Below are positions 37,801 through 50,400 of a stretch of 64,000 nucleotides of DNA, piece by piece. The notes beneath the pieces are model-generated. The model did no database searches. It saw only the letters and a list, made by a program, of their open reading frames with translations, and was not told the origin of the DNA. Made by a program: the position numbers and the translations under genes. Each line of letters begins with the position of its first letter. The stretch's first letter is position 1. This DNA is from Balaenoptera acutorostrata (lineage: Eukaryota; Chordata; Mammalia; Artiodactyla; Balaenopteridae): positions 133,404,335-133,468,334 of the forward strand of contig NC_080066.1 in assembly GCF_949987535.1 (NCBI RefSeq). The letters are read 5' to 3'.

Positions 37801-40800
37801 ACACGCAGGCATTGGATGGCTCTTCAAAAGTTTAAAAGTTTCTAATTCTCATAACCACTGCCCCCAAATTAAAATTTATGAAGAAAGTCAACCGAAGAGG
37901 AAAAAAACCCAGCAGCTTCAAGAGAGAATCCAAACACCCAAAATAGGGCTGAAGAATATAATTAGTCATTTGTCCTTCTCCCTGTTACAGGAAATTTTAA
38001 TGAGAAAAAGTAATTTAGAGAGTTTTAGTCATATACATCAATTAAACAATTTTCAAATAACAATGGCAAGATAGGGCCATGACAATTCTCTTTATAGTTC
38101 TTCATTTTTAAAAGCCATTGAAAAGAGAGTTCAGATGTACAAAAGATATACAGTTCTCTCTGGATTTTTCATGTTACTTTATTTAGGGTTGAAGAAAGAG
38201 CCAAAGGCTCTCTGATGATGTCTTGATAGACTGGAGTTAGTTTCTTTTTTAAAAACTGGTCCTCAGAAAGTATGACCTGAGAAGAACTGATCGATACACA
38301 AAACTTTTTCCCTAAAAAGCACAGCTTTTTAGTGCACAATCACTAATTAGGGTCCTCCCATGTGCATCTCAGAAACTTGTGTGAAAAGGGGCCTCAGAGA
38401 TGATCTAACTTAAACTGCTATGAAGATAAAAGTCCCTTCAGTAACACCCCTCTTAAGGGATAAGAGGCTCAGCATCTACCCCAGTGAGTATCTTCATCCA
38501 GAAGTGGTCACTTCTATTTAAAAAAAATTTTCCCCCCAGTTTTACTGAGACATAATTGAGAGAGACTGTTTAAGTTTAAAGTGTACAATGTAATGATGTG
38601 ATATAGGTATATATTGTGAAATGACTATCACAGTAAGTTTAGTTAAAATCCATCACCTTATATTATTTACAAATTTTTTCATTGTAACACTTCTGTATTT
38701 TTAAGGCAGTTTTGCTTATTACACAGTTCTTCATTAGTAACCAAACATGTCCCTTTCCGTATTTTCAATTCACGGATCCTTATTTTACTTTCTAGAATTA
38801 ACAGAGTAAGTCTATTCCTTTTTTTTTAAATTGTAGCCCTTGAAATATATAAAGACAGATATATACTTAATTACAACTTGAAAATCTAAGCACAAGGAAT
38901 TTATATATCATAATATCTTTGATCCTCATGACAATCTTTATCAACTAGGTATTTTATGTCCATTATATAAGTGAGGAAGCTGAGAAAGTGAGAAATTTGA
39001 TCTAAGCTAGTTAAGTGGCAGGTTTTGAATCTGCATCTGTTTGACTCCAAAGGCTGAGAGGAAGAGAAAAAAGGCTCTTATTTATGCCTATCAAATAAAC
39101 CTAACAAGGTTAATTCACCAGGCATGACAATCCTACAGAACCCCTGCTGGCTGTTACTTATCACTACTTCCCTTAGGAAACATATTGTTGAAAAATAATT
39201 TAGTCTAAATATTGCCTAACACCAACCTTGTGTTAAATGGACTTTGATTCGCAGAATCAGCTTTCCTTTTTAAAGAATAAGAACAATTTTTGCCCACTTC
39301 TCACTAAGTTTTTCTTTTATTTTCTTTTGTTCTTCACAATGCTTTAAGCAATGTTTCCCAAACTTCCCTGATGGTATCACCTGGGGAACTGTTAAAAACA
39401 CAAATTCACAGGTTCTATCTCAGACCCACTGAATCAGGATCTCCAGAGGAGGGACCTGGGAAAGTATTTTTTAGTTTCTTTTTCTTAACTTTTCATTTGG
39501 GAGTAATTTCAAATTTATAAAATGTTGCAAAATAAAAATAGTACAAAGATCCTCACATAGGCTTTGTCCAAAATTCACCTAATGTTAGCATTTCCTCCTA
39601 TTTGCCTTATCATTTGTTCTGTTTCTATAACACACACACAACTATTTTGTGAACCATTTAAGGATATATTACATATGTCATGGTCCTTTATCCCCAAATA
39701 CTCCAGTGTATATTTCCTAAGACTAGGAATATTCTCTTCCACATAGTGCTGTTATCAACTTCATAATTCACTTTGATATATTTCATCTAATCTAGTCTAC
39801 ATTCACATTTTAATTTTGTCAATTGATCTAATATTATCCTTTGTAGCATTTCCCCCAATCCAGTACAGGATACAGTCTAGGAGGAGATATTATAATTAGC
39901 TATCACGTCTCTTTAATCTTCTCTATCTGGAACATTTTCCACAGCCATTCTTTCTCTTTTATTATGCCAACATTTTAAAAGAATACAGTCTCACTCCTAC
40001 TTTTTTATTACAACTTCCTCATTTTATGTTTGTCTGATGCTTCCTCATAATTGGAATACTGCATAAATAATGCTGTGTCCTTCTCTGGGTGTCCCTCAGG
40101 AACACCCCATAAAGTTGTTGCTTGATTTCTCCACTGTATACCTTTATTTTTTAAACTAAAAGCAGTCTGAGAGGATACACTTTAAGACCATGCAAATATT
40201 CTGTTCCTCATCAAAAAATCTGCCCTCATTTTAGCATCCACTGATGATTCTTGCCCAGTCCTCTCCCCTACCTGATCCTACCATGATGGCTGCAAAATGA
40301 GACTTTCCAACTCCAGCATTCCTTCCACATTTATTAGTAGGCCCTTGGCATCCTACTGAAGCAAAGGACCTCCCTTCTTCCCAATTTGTTTATCTATTTA
40401 TCATTGATAAGGACTTACAAATTTTTCAGTGATTTAGAATTCTTTAGTACATTATCCTTATTATAATACAAAAGTACTATTAATAATTCCTTACAATAAG
40501 TAATCATTACTTAATTATTTGGTCAGTGGGATATGCTTCTTTAATTTGACTATTATGTCCTTGTGTCTTGCTCCATCATTCTTTTGAGCATTTTTCTACC
40601 TTTCGTCAAAACAAATTCTTCCAGCTTTGACTTGGACCTATCCTGCCCCAGCCCTGGAATCAGCCATTTTTCCAAGGAACTCTACTTTTTCTTAGTGGAG
40701 AATAACAATACTAGAGGCAAAGATCTGGGTGCTAGGTATACTCGTTGGATTGGGGTCTCTGCTTCTTGGTCCTTTCAGCGGACAGAGGTAGGAAATATAT

Positions 40801-41402
40801 GCATATATATACTTCTGTGCTTAAACATATATGCTTAAATATATAGATGTTATCTACATACACCGGCTTATTTTCAAAATCATAAATTCACATTAATACC
40901 CTCAATTCCAATGTCCCCCATGGGGTTTTTTTTTTGCCCGCATTTTTAATGAGCACCACAAGTGATTGTTCTAATTAGGGATGTTTGGGATACACTGCTG
41001 AAGATTGCTGGTGAATCTCAGACACAAGTTCTCAGTGCTTTTCCATGAAATTCAACTGGATCAAAAAACCAACTAATATAAAACACTGGGTGTTCTCCTT
41101 CCATTTCATTTATCTTAACGATCAGTTCCTTTTTCCTACTGAATATGTTTTATTCAATTCCATTCTGAGGAAGATTATCTTTGACTATAAGAGCAAAATA
41201 AAAAGTGATCACTTTCTCAGTCATCATTCACCAACGGCCAGAGGTTTGAGTCTGGCACTTTTCTCTTTTCAGTTTTTCTGGATATTAACGCCAACTTAAA
41301 GTTTTTAAAAAGCACTTATTACTTTTGGGGGACATGACTCAGCACATTTTAGCCTTGAAGATTCAGGATACCGTTTTAGGAGTACTACCAACCACGTGTG
41401 CA

Positions 41403-41446
<44 letters not shown>

Positions 41447-44400
41447 TATAGTAATATGCTCTCAGCCCTTGTCTTTCCTTTTTTTCCCCCCTCACTGGTT
41501 TACTTGCAATACTATATAGTTCAGTGTTCTAACCTTCAGGGCATATCTAACGATGCCCATTGTACGCTATAAAGGACTATGAACGTGGCATTATTAGTGT
41601 TCTACTTCACCGACTAGGCCTTCCTTTTTGGTTAGAATTAAGCTCAGAATAGCAGTTCTCCTTGTAGCTTCTTTTACTGTTTGTTCTCAATCAGATCAAG
41701 GCAGATCTTGCCCAATACTGGTATATGGCAATGAGGGGATATAGAAAGAGGAATGAAGAAAAATCCTAAGGGGATGGTAGTTGGAAGAGAAGGAATTTTC
41801 TGTGGCAACTAACCGAACATATTTCTGTCGATATGTAAAAGATATCCTGGATTAAGTTAGGGAATGACTCTGAATGAACAAAATCAGCAACGGATTGGCT
41901 TGGAGTAGCACAGAGCAGCAGAGCCGCTCTATTGGTAATTACTCCTTGTACTAGTTTCTTTACCCTTCAAATGAAGATACTAATCATATCTACTTCATAG
42001 GGTAAGGATTAAACAAGTTAATACATGTTAGGTAATTAATGCGGTTATTCCCATGAAACAAAATTCTTTTTCTCTTACCAATAAAGTGACAAATTGCATT
42101 GGTAGAGATTCCCTCATCCCTCTGAATAAACCATCTCCCTTCACCTACCCTTCCCATCTGCCCCCCTTTAGGGTTATCTTTGTGATGCATGAGCAAAATT
42201 ACCATTTGAGAACTACACAAATCCACTACAGAAATGACACAATAAAAGCAAGTCTTTTATATACAAAAACACTTGAAGGACATTTCTAAGTGTTTAAAAC
42301 TCTTTTGTGGGACTTCCCTGGTGGTCCAGTGGTCAAGAATCTGCCTTCCAATGCAGGGGACATGGGTTCGATCCCTGGTCGGGGCAACTAAGCCTGCATG
42401 CTCTAGAGCCTGCATGCCACAACTAGAGAGCCCGCACACCACAACGAAGAGCCCGTGTGACACAATGAAAGATCCTGCATGCCACAACTAAGACATGATG
42501 CAGCCAAATAAATAATTTTTAAAAAGCTCTTTTGTGAGGATAATACTCATAGATATTACTAATCAGACTTATGAAAACTTATTTTTCAAAGAGCTATTTT
42601 CTAACCAACCTCTCACTTCCAAGGTTATCCATTTTATTAAGCGTCCCAATGTGCAGTTTAAGACTTCAAATGTACTATGAATTACAGGCTATTTATAGAT
42701 TAATGGATTCCTATAATTTCTCACTTGCTTGTAAAAAAAGAACATAAAATGTTAAAATTCAGGACACATGTTACCACTGAAAAAAATACCCAATAGCAAT
42801 AAGATAATCATGATACTTACTTCATCTCTATAAAGTGGGCTAGTATAATACATTATGTCCATTGCACTGCTATTTAACATATCCCTTAAACCTCGCACTT
42901 TGTCTGGAGTAATGGAATCAACAGTGTCTACAAGGTAAAAAAAAATTAAACTTAGAGAAGATTCATTTTAGGGAAAGAATAAACTGTGAAAAAAGTTACA
43001 TTCCTTGAAATAACTGCTTTAAATTAACATTTATATATTCAAGACTAGCTTTGAATCTAATGAACCTTACCTTCTTGAAATTTTACTATTTGTAAATTTA
43101 AAAATAATGATGGAGGGTATTTACCTACCACAAACATCACTGCGCTCATTAGTGCTGAAAGGTTAAAAAACATTTCCTCTAAATCAGGAATAAGCTAAGG
43201 ATATCTACTCTTTTTTTATAATTAAAAAAATTTTTATTGAGGTTCAGTTGATATACAATGTACAAACAGTAATTCACAATTTTTAAAGGTTATATTCCAT
43301 TTACAGTTATTATAAAATATTGGCTATAGTCCTAGTGTTGAACAATATATCCTTGTAGCTTATTTATTTTATACGTAGTAGTTTGTACTTCTCAATCCCC
43401 CTCTTCCCCTATCTTCTCCCTCCCCCCGCTAACCACTAGTTTGTTCTCTGTGAGTCTGTTTCTTTCTGTTATATTCACTAGTTTGCTTTGTTTTTTAGAT
43501 TCCACATATAAGTGATATCATACAGTATTTGTCTTTGTATGACTTATTTCACTTAGCATAATACCCTCCAAGTCCATCCATGTCATTACAAATGGCAAAA
43601 TTCCATTCTTTTTCTTATGACTGAGTAGTATTCCATTCCATATATGTATATATACATGACATCTTCTTTATCCATTCATCTGTTGATGGGCACTTAGGTT
43701 ACTTCCACACCTTCACTATTAAAAATACATAATGCTGCTATCAACATTGGCGTGCGTGTAACTTTTCGAATTAGTGTTTTCGTTTTTTTCGGATATATAC
43801 TCAGGAGTGGAATTGCTGGGTCATATGGTAGCTCTATTTTTAGTTTTTTGAGGAACCTCTGTATTGTTTTCTACAGTGGCTGCACCAATTTACATTCCCA
43901 CCATCAGTGTATGAAGGTTCTCTTTTCTCCACATCTTCTCCAACATTTGTTATTTGTGTCCTTTTTGATGACAGCCATTCTGACAGGTGCGAGGTAATAG
44001 CTCACTGTGGTTTTAATTTGCATTTCTCTAGTGATTAATAATGTTGAGCATCTTATTTGCCTGTTGGCCATTTGTGCATCTTCTTTGGAAAAATGTCTAT
44101 TCAGGTCTTCTGCCCATTTTAATTGGGTTGTTTATTTTTCTTGATGTCGAGCTATATGAGCTATTGGATATTAACCCCTTATTGGTCATATCATTTGAAA
44201 ATATTTTCTCCCATTCCACAGGCTGTCTTTTCATTTTGCTGATGGTTTCCTTTGCTGTGCAAAAGCTTTTAAGTTTACTCAGGTCCCATGTGTTTATTTT
44301 TGCTTTTATTTCCTTTGCTTTAGGAGTCAGATCCAAAAAGATATTGCTATGATTTATGTCAAAGAGTATTCCATCTATGTTTTCTTCTAGTTTTGTGGTT

Positions 44401-47400
44401 TTACATTTAGGTCTTTAATCCATTTTGAGTTTATTTTTGTATATGGTGTTAGAGAATATTCTAATTTCATTCTTTTACATGTAACTCTCCGGTTTTCCTG
44501 GCACCACTCATTGAAGAGACTGTCTTTTCCCCATTGTATATTCTTGCCTCCTTTGTTGTAGATTAATTGACCATAGTGCATGGGTTTATTTCTGTTCCAT
44601 TGATCTATGTGTTGGTTTTTGTGCCAGTACCCTACTGTTTTGATGACTGTAGCTTCATAGTATAGTCTGAAGTCAAGGAGTGTGATTCCTCTAGCTCTGT
44701 TCTTCTTTCTCAAGATTGTTTTGGGTATTCAGGGTCTTCTGTGTTCCCATACACATTTTAAAATTATTTGTTCTAGTTCTGTGAAAAATGCCCTTGGTAT
44801 TTTGATAGGGATTGCACCGAATCTGTAGATTGCCTTGGGTAGTATGGTCATTTTAACAATATTAATTCTTCCAATCCATGAACATAGTATATCTTTACAT
44901 CTGTTGGTGTCATCTTCAATTTCTTTCATTGGTGTCTTATAGTTTTCTGAGAACAGGTCTTTTACCTCCTTAGATAGGTTTATTCCTAGGTATTTTACTC
45001 TTTTTGATGTAATGGTAAATGGGATTGTTTCTTTAATTTCTCTTTTTTGACAGTTTGTTGTTAGTGTATAGAAGTACAACAGATTTCTGAATATTATTTT
45101 GTACCTTGCAACTTTACTGAATTCATTGATGAGCTCTAGCAGTTTTATGGTGGTGTCCTTAGGATTGTCTACGTATAGTATCACAACATCTGCAAACAGT
45201 GACAGTTTTACTTCTTCCTTTCCAATGTGGATTCCTTTTATTTCTCTTTCTTATCTGACTGCTGTGGCTAGGACTTCCAATACTCTGCTGAATAAAAGTG
45301 GTGAAAGTGAGCATTCTTGTCTTGTTCCTGATCTTAGAGGAAATGCTTTAAGTTTTTCACCACTGAGCATGATGTTAGCTGTGGGCTTGTCATATATGGC
45401 TATATATGTTGCGGTATGTTCCCTCTATGCCTATTTCCTGGTGAGTTTTTATCATAGGATGTTTACTATTTTAACAAATGTTCTACTTAAAGTCCTAGCC
45501 AGTGCAATACGATAAGAAAAAGAAATAATAGTTTTAAGAAACGGAAAAGATCTGTTTTCATTTGCAGGTCATGTGATTGTCTACACAGAATATACAAAAG
45601 AATCTACAGAAAAATTACTAGAATTGACTCTCAGGTTTTTTTTTTTTTTTTTTTTATAAATTTATTTATTTATTTATTTATTTTTGGCTGTGTTGGGTCT
45701 TCGTTTCTGTGTGAGGGCTTTCTCCAGTTGCGGCAAGTGGGGGTCACTCTTCATCGCGGTGCGCGGGCCTCTCACTGTCGCGGCCTCTCCCGTTGCGGAG
45801 CACAGGTTCCAGACGCGCAGGCTCAGTAGTTGTGGCTCACGGGCTTAGTTGCTCCGTGGCATGTGGGATCTTCCCAGACCAGGGCTCGAACCTGTGTCCC
45901 CTGCATTAGCAGGCAGATTCTCAACCACTGCGCCACCAGGGAAGCCCCGACTCTCAGTTTTAATGCATGTATAGTTTTGCATAACTACCACCATGATCAG
46001 GACACAAAACTGTTCCATCACCCTAAAATACCTCCCACATGCTGCCCTTTAGAACTCAACTCCCCACCTCCAAACCCTGGCAGCCACTGATCTGTTCTCT
46101 ATCCCTATAGTTTTGTCTTTTGCAGTATGTCATATAAATGGAAGCATAAATTATATAACCTTTGGGTTTCACTTCTGTGATGTTGTGATATAAGAAATAC
46201 ATATTTCGTCTTTGTCCCTGGTTCCGACACAGGGTTCCAAAAACCTTTTAAGTTCCTGAGTGATAGGGTGAAAGGAATGTCTTTTATAATTCATAATGAG
46301 CCTCTGCCAATCGTAACTGAGTATATGCTAATGAGCTGACTCTTAGATAATGGGGGCTGGTTGCCAGAGGAACCAATTTTGAACTTTCTGTACCATTCCC
46401 CAACCTCTGAGAAGGGGAGAGGGGCTGGAGGTTAAGTTCAATTGCCAATAGCCAATGATTTAATCAATTATGCCTACATGATGGAACCTCCATAAACATC
46501 CTAAACAACAGGGTTTGAAGAGTTTCTAGGTTGTTGAACAAATGTAAGTACTAGAAGCATTGTGCACTTGAAGGGGACATGACATCTCAGCACCCCTTCC
46601 CCATACATTGCCCTATGTAGCTCTTCATCTGGTTGTTCATCTGTATCCTCTGTAATAGTCTTTAAATGAATAAATCTAATTTAAACCAGTAAATGTAAGT
46701 ACAGTTGATCCTTGAACATGGGTTTGAATTCTGTGGATCCTCTTATATGCAGATTTTTTTCAATAAATCATACTACAGTACTAGGCCATCTGTGGTTGGC
46801 TGCATCTGCAGATGGGGAACTGTGAATACAGGGTTGGACTATAAGTTTATACTTGGATTTTTGACTGGGGGTGAGGGGGATGTCAGTGTCCCTAATGTCC
46901 ACATTGTTCAAAGGTCAACTGTAAATGTTTCCCTGAATTTTGTGAGTTGTTCTAGTAAATTACTGAAGCTCAGGAGGGGATCGTGGGACCCCCTACCCCC
47001 CCAATTTATAGCCAGTCACAACTACAGGGGACAATCTGGAATTTGTGATTGGCATCTGAAGTGGGCAGAAGTCTTGTGAGACTGAGACCTTAATCTGTCT
47101 ATACTATTTCTGAGCAGTTAGTGTCAGAAATGAATTAAATTGTAGGACACCCCACTGATGTCCACCAAGAACTAAAGAATTGGCTGGTGTGGGAAAATCC
47201 CCAACATATTTAGTGTCAGAAGTGTTGAGAAGAGAGAGAAACAGTGGTGTTCTTCCTTTAGCTTCTCTCACTCAGCATAATGCCTTCAAGATTCCATTGC
47301 GGTAGTTTAAACCTAACAGAAAATTACAGACGTAGGGGTTTTATTAAATGTTAATTCATCCATGTTATCTATTGATACATTCCTGAGCAGCCTAAAATAT

Positions 47401-50400
47401 TTATCTGGATGAATGGAAAAAGCTCAAAAGATAATGGTACTACACCAGAACTTTACATGTGAGCTGTTGCTGCTGAGAAGTCTTCTTTGGTCACAATCTT
47501 TTTTGTTGTTGTTGTTAAACACATCACAACTTTGATGTCACTTTGGTTTATAAGCTATAACTGACATTCCTAACTGACTATGAGGCAGAATCACAGACTA
47601 GGAAGAAACTTTGGAAATCATCCAGGGAGGCAGTTCAGATGAACAAGGGCTCTGGTATTGTGCAGACCTAGATTTTTGCCTGCCATTCTTCATTAAATTC
47701 ACATTTTACTGAGTTTCAGTTTCCCTATTTGTAAAAGAGAAAACAAAAGTAGGTATTTCATAGATTTGTGAGAAAACTAAATGAGATACTCCAAGTAAAA
47801 TGAACCGCAGAGTGCCAGGCACATAGTAAAAGCTCAACAAACAGCAGCTGCTACAATGTCCAGTACAACTCTCTCACCTTTCAGATTATGTAAATAATCA
47901 ACCTAAACATTCTATTTTAATGGTCTTAATATTCAAAGGACAAAACTTTGTTTAAAGAAAGATGCATATATTATATAATTTCTCTATGTTAGATTATAAT
48001 TCACCAGCCCAAGGAATGCAGGAACAACAATAAAACAAAAGGCCTGAGATTTTTGTCTTCCAAATATAAGGGAAGAAAATTATTAAGAAGAAAATGTAAG
48101 CTTATATAAAACTGTGGACAACAAATATTTTAAAAGCATTGACAAGTCACTTCTCTGTCAAAAACTCTAGAAAACATTTTGTTCCCTTCACTTGTCCCTC
48201 TCCTTTCCCCCATCCACAGAGGGCATGCATGAAAACTGTGTTATCTGTGAAATCTATATGGTGGTCCAAAATGACATAAGTTGATGTAATTATTTTTTTT
48301 TAAATCAATGGATTTTATTTTCTTAAATAATCTAGAACAAAGAGTGAGTATAACTCAAGACAAATAAATTAAAGACACTTCATTCCCAATGAGCAACACT
48401 TTGTTGCCACTGACTAAATCATTTAATTTTTAAACAAAATGTACCTCCATCCAGAGTAAGTTTTGACCGCCACTCAACAGGCAGAAATTCAACATGTGTT
48501 GCATGGTTGGAAAAATGCCTTTCTTCTATTTTTCTTGCAGCCTCTCTCATCCTAAAAAAACCAAACCAAAACAAAACTTTATCAGAGTAACTTCCCATAT
48601 GTATTTACATGGTATAAAATGTCTTTAATCATAACACTTTCACTTGCTTATAACTTTGTCCAATTATGTTTCAATTACTGCTACACTGTGCAACAGTTTG
48701 TAATACTAGGGCACCTTCATTTCAAAACTATTTTCCTAAATTTGCCATCTACGATTTCAAATATTACAAGCTTCGATATTATATTCTAAATAATCATATG
48801 TATAAATCTTTAGAAGAGAGAATAGTATAATAAAATACCTCAGCTCCAAATATTAGCACATCGTGACCTGTCATTTCATCTATTCCTCCACTTGCTCTCC
48901 CCACAATATAGATTTTTAAATTTTATTTTGAAAATTAAGTTACAGCAAAATTGACTTTTTTCCTTTTTGGTGTCAACTGTATAGATTCGTGGTTAGCACC
49001 ACTACAATCAAGATACAGAATAGTTCTATTATCAAAAAAAACTCCCTCATGCTATCCCTTTATGTTAGCACTCTTCCCCCATAATATGTAAAGCAAATCC
49101 CAGATATCACAACAGTGCATCTATAAATAGTTCAGTATATATTTCTAAAATGTAAGGAAAACATAACCTATTCAGAACTATTATCATACCAATCCTTCAT
49201 TTCAACAATTATGTTTAGCGGTCCCACTTTCCCAGTTAGACTATAAATATTATTTTATAATAACATAAAAAATATTTTTTTATACTTTTGAATTGAGCTC
49301 CGAATACAGCCTATGCATTGCAATTGGAAGATATGTCTCTCAAGTGTCTTTTAATCTATAGATTGCTCTCTCTCTTCTTTGGCTTTGTAATTCTGTTTAT
49401 GTTCTGTAGAGTTTCTGAGAGTCTGATTTTTAATGACTGCATCCCCAAGTGTTATTTAACATGTTCACTGCTCCCTATTTGGTAGTGAGATATAGGGGCC
49501 TGATAGGTTCAAGTTCTATTGTTTTGGCAAGACTACCACTCCATAGGTATATATACCTGGTTTTCTCTCTTTTTGGTGATACTAGCAGTTGTTACGATCA
49601 TTGCTTATATCCGTTAATTTACTATGATTGCAAAAAAGTGTTTTTTAAATCCCATCACTCCTTATACTTCTGGAAAGAGAAATTTCCTCACATCTAGTAT
49701 TGGCTGCCTTGTGATACAATCAAATAGTTTCTGTGTGAACTGAGAAAAGGCAGGATATATGGTTAATTCTTCTCTTTTATTAACAATTAAATACTGAGTT
49801 GCTAGAGGTTTTATATTTTTTGACATCATTCATTACTAACTCATAGATTTAAACATATTTGAAGTATTCCAACCCACTGTAGTTATTATCCTTACGGATG
49901 CTCAAATTGTTTCCTTTTTTGGTCAGTGAGTCTCTTCAAGTTGACTTGTGTCTTTTTGACACGACCTCACTAGTTTGTTTTTTTTTTTTTTCAACAATTC
50001 AGTGGCTTTTAGTTTATCACTGAGTTGTACAACCATCACCATTATCTAAGTTCAGAACACTTTCATCACTCCCAGAAGAAACACCATACCCAGAGTAGTC
50101 ACTTCTGATAATTCCTACCTCCAGGCCCTGGCACCATAAATCTACTTTCTGTCTCTATGAATTTGCCTATACTGGATTTTTTCAGATAAATGTAACTATA
50201 ATACATGGTCTTTTTGTGTCTGGCTTCTTTCACTTAGCACAATGTTTCAAGGTTTGTCCATGTTGTATCATGAGTCACTACTTCTTTGCTTTTTATGGTT
50301 GAATAATATTCTACTGTATGAATACACCGTTTCTTCTTATCCATTCACCAGCTGATGGACATTTAGACTGTTTCCTTTTTTTTTTTGGCTATTATAAATA

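Larger units (their letters stand above)
35629..42820 (-). other. DDHD1: DDHD1 intron, repeat-rich
   Basis: 7.2 kb. Holds CHR SINEs (36111-36312, 36464-36754, 42310-42526), MER5A relics (37230-37385, 39353-39475), L1 3' relics (38520-38690, 39470-40660), MIRs (38915-39060, 41945-42040) and a (TG)n tract (41396-41450). 36770-37230, 37390-38510, 40670-41390 and 41450-41940 look unclassified. Confidence 0.8.
42928..48444 (-). other. DDHD1: DDHD1 intron, transposon-filled
   Basis: 5.5 kb. Mostly a 2.3-kb antisense L1 (43210-45464) with an oppositely oriented L1 piece (45465-45625), a CHR SINE (45635-45948), an L1 3' relic broken by an LTR and a MITE (45958-47300), and a MIR (47630-47855). 47860-48440 appears unclassified. 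Confidence 0.85.

Noticed and set aside
43752..45515. Plus-strand frames of 81 to 138 codons
   Set aside because: Antisense readings of an L1 that lies on the minus strand.
46705..47079. 124-codon plus-strand frame
   Set aside because: Spans a MITE and an LTR remnant; a chance frame.
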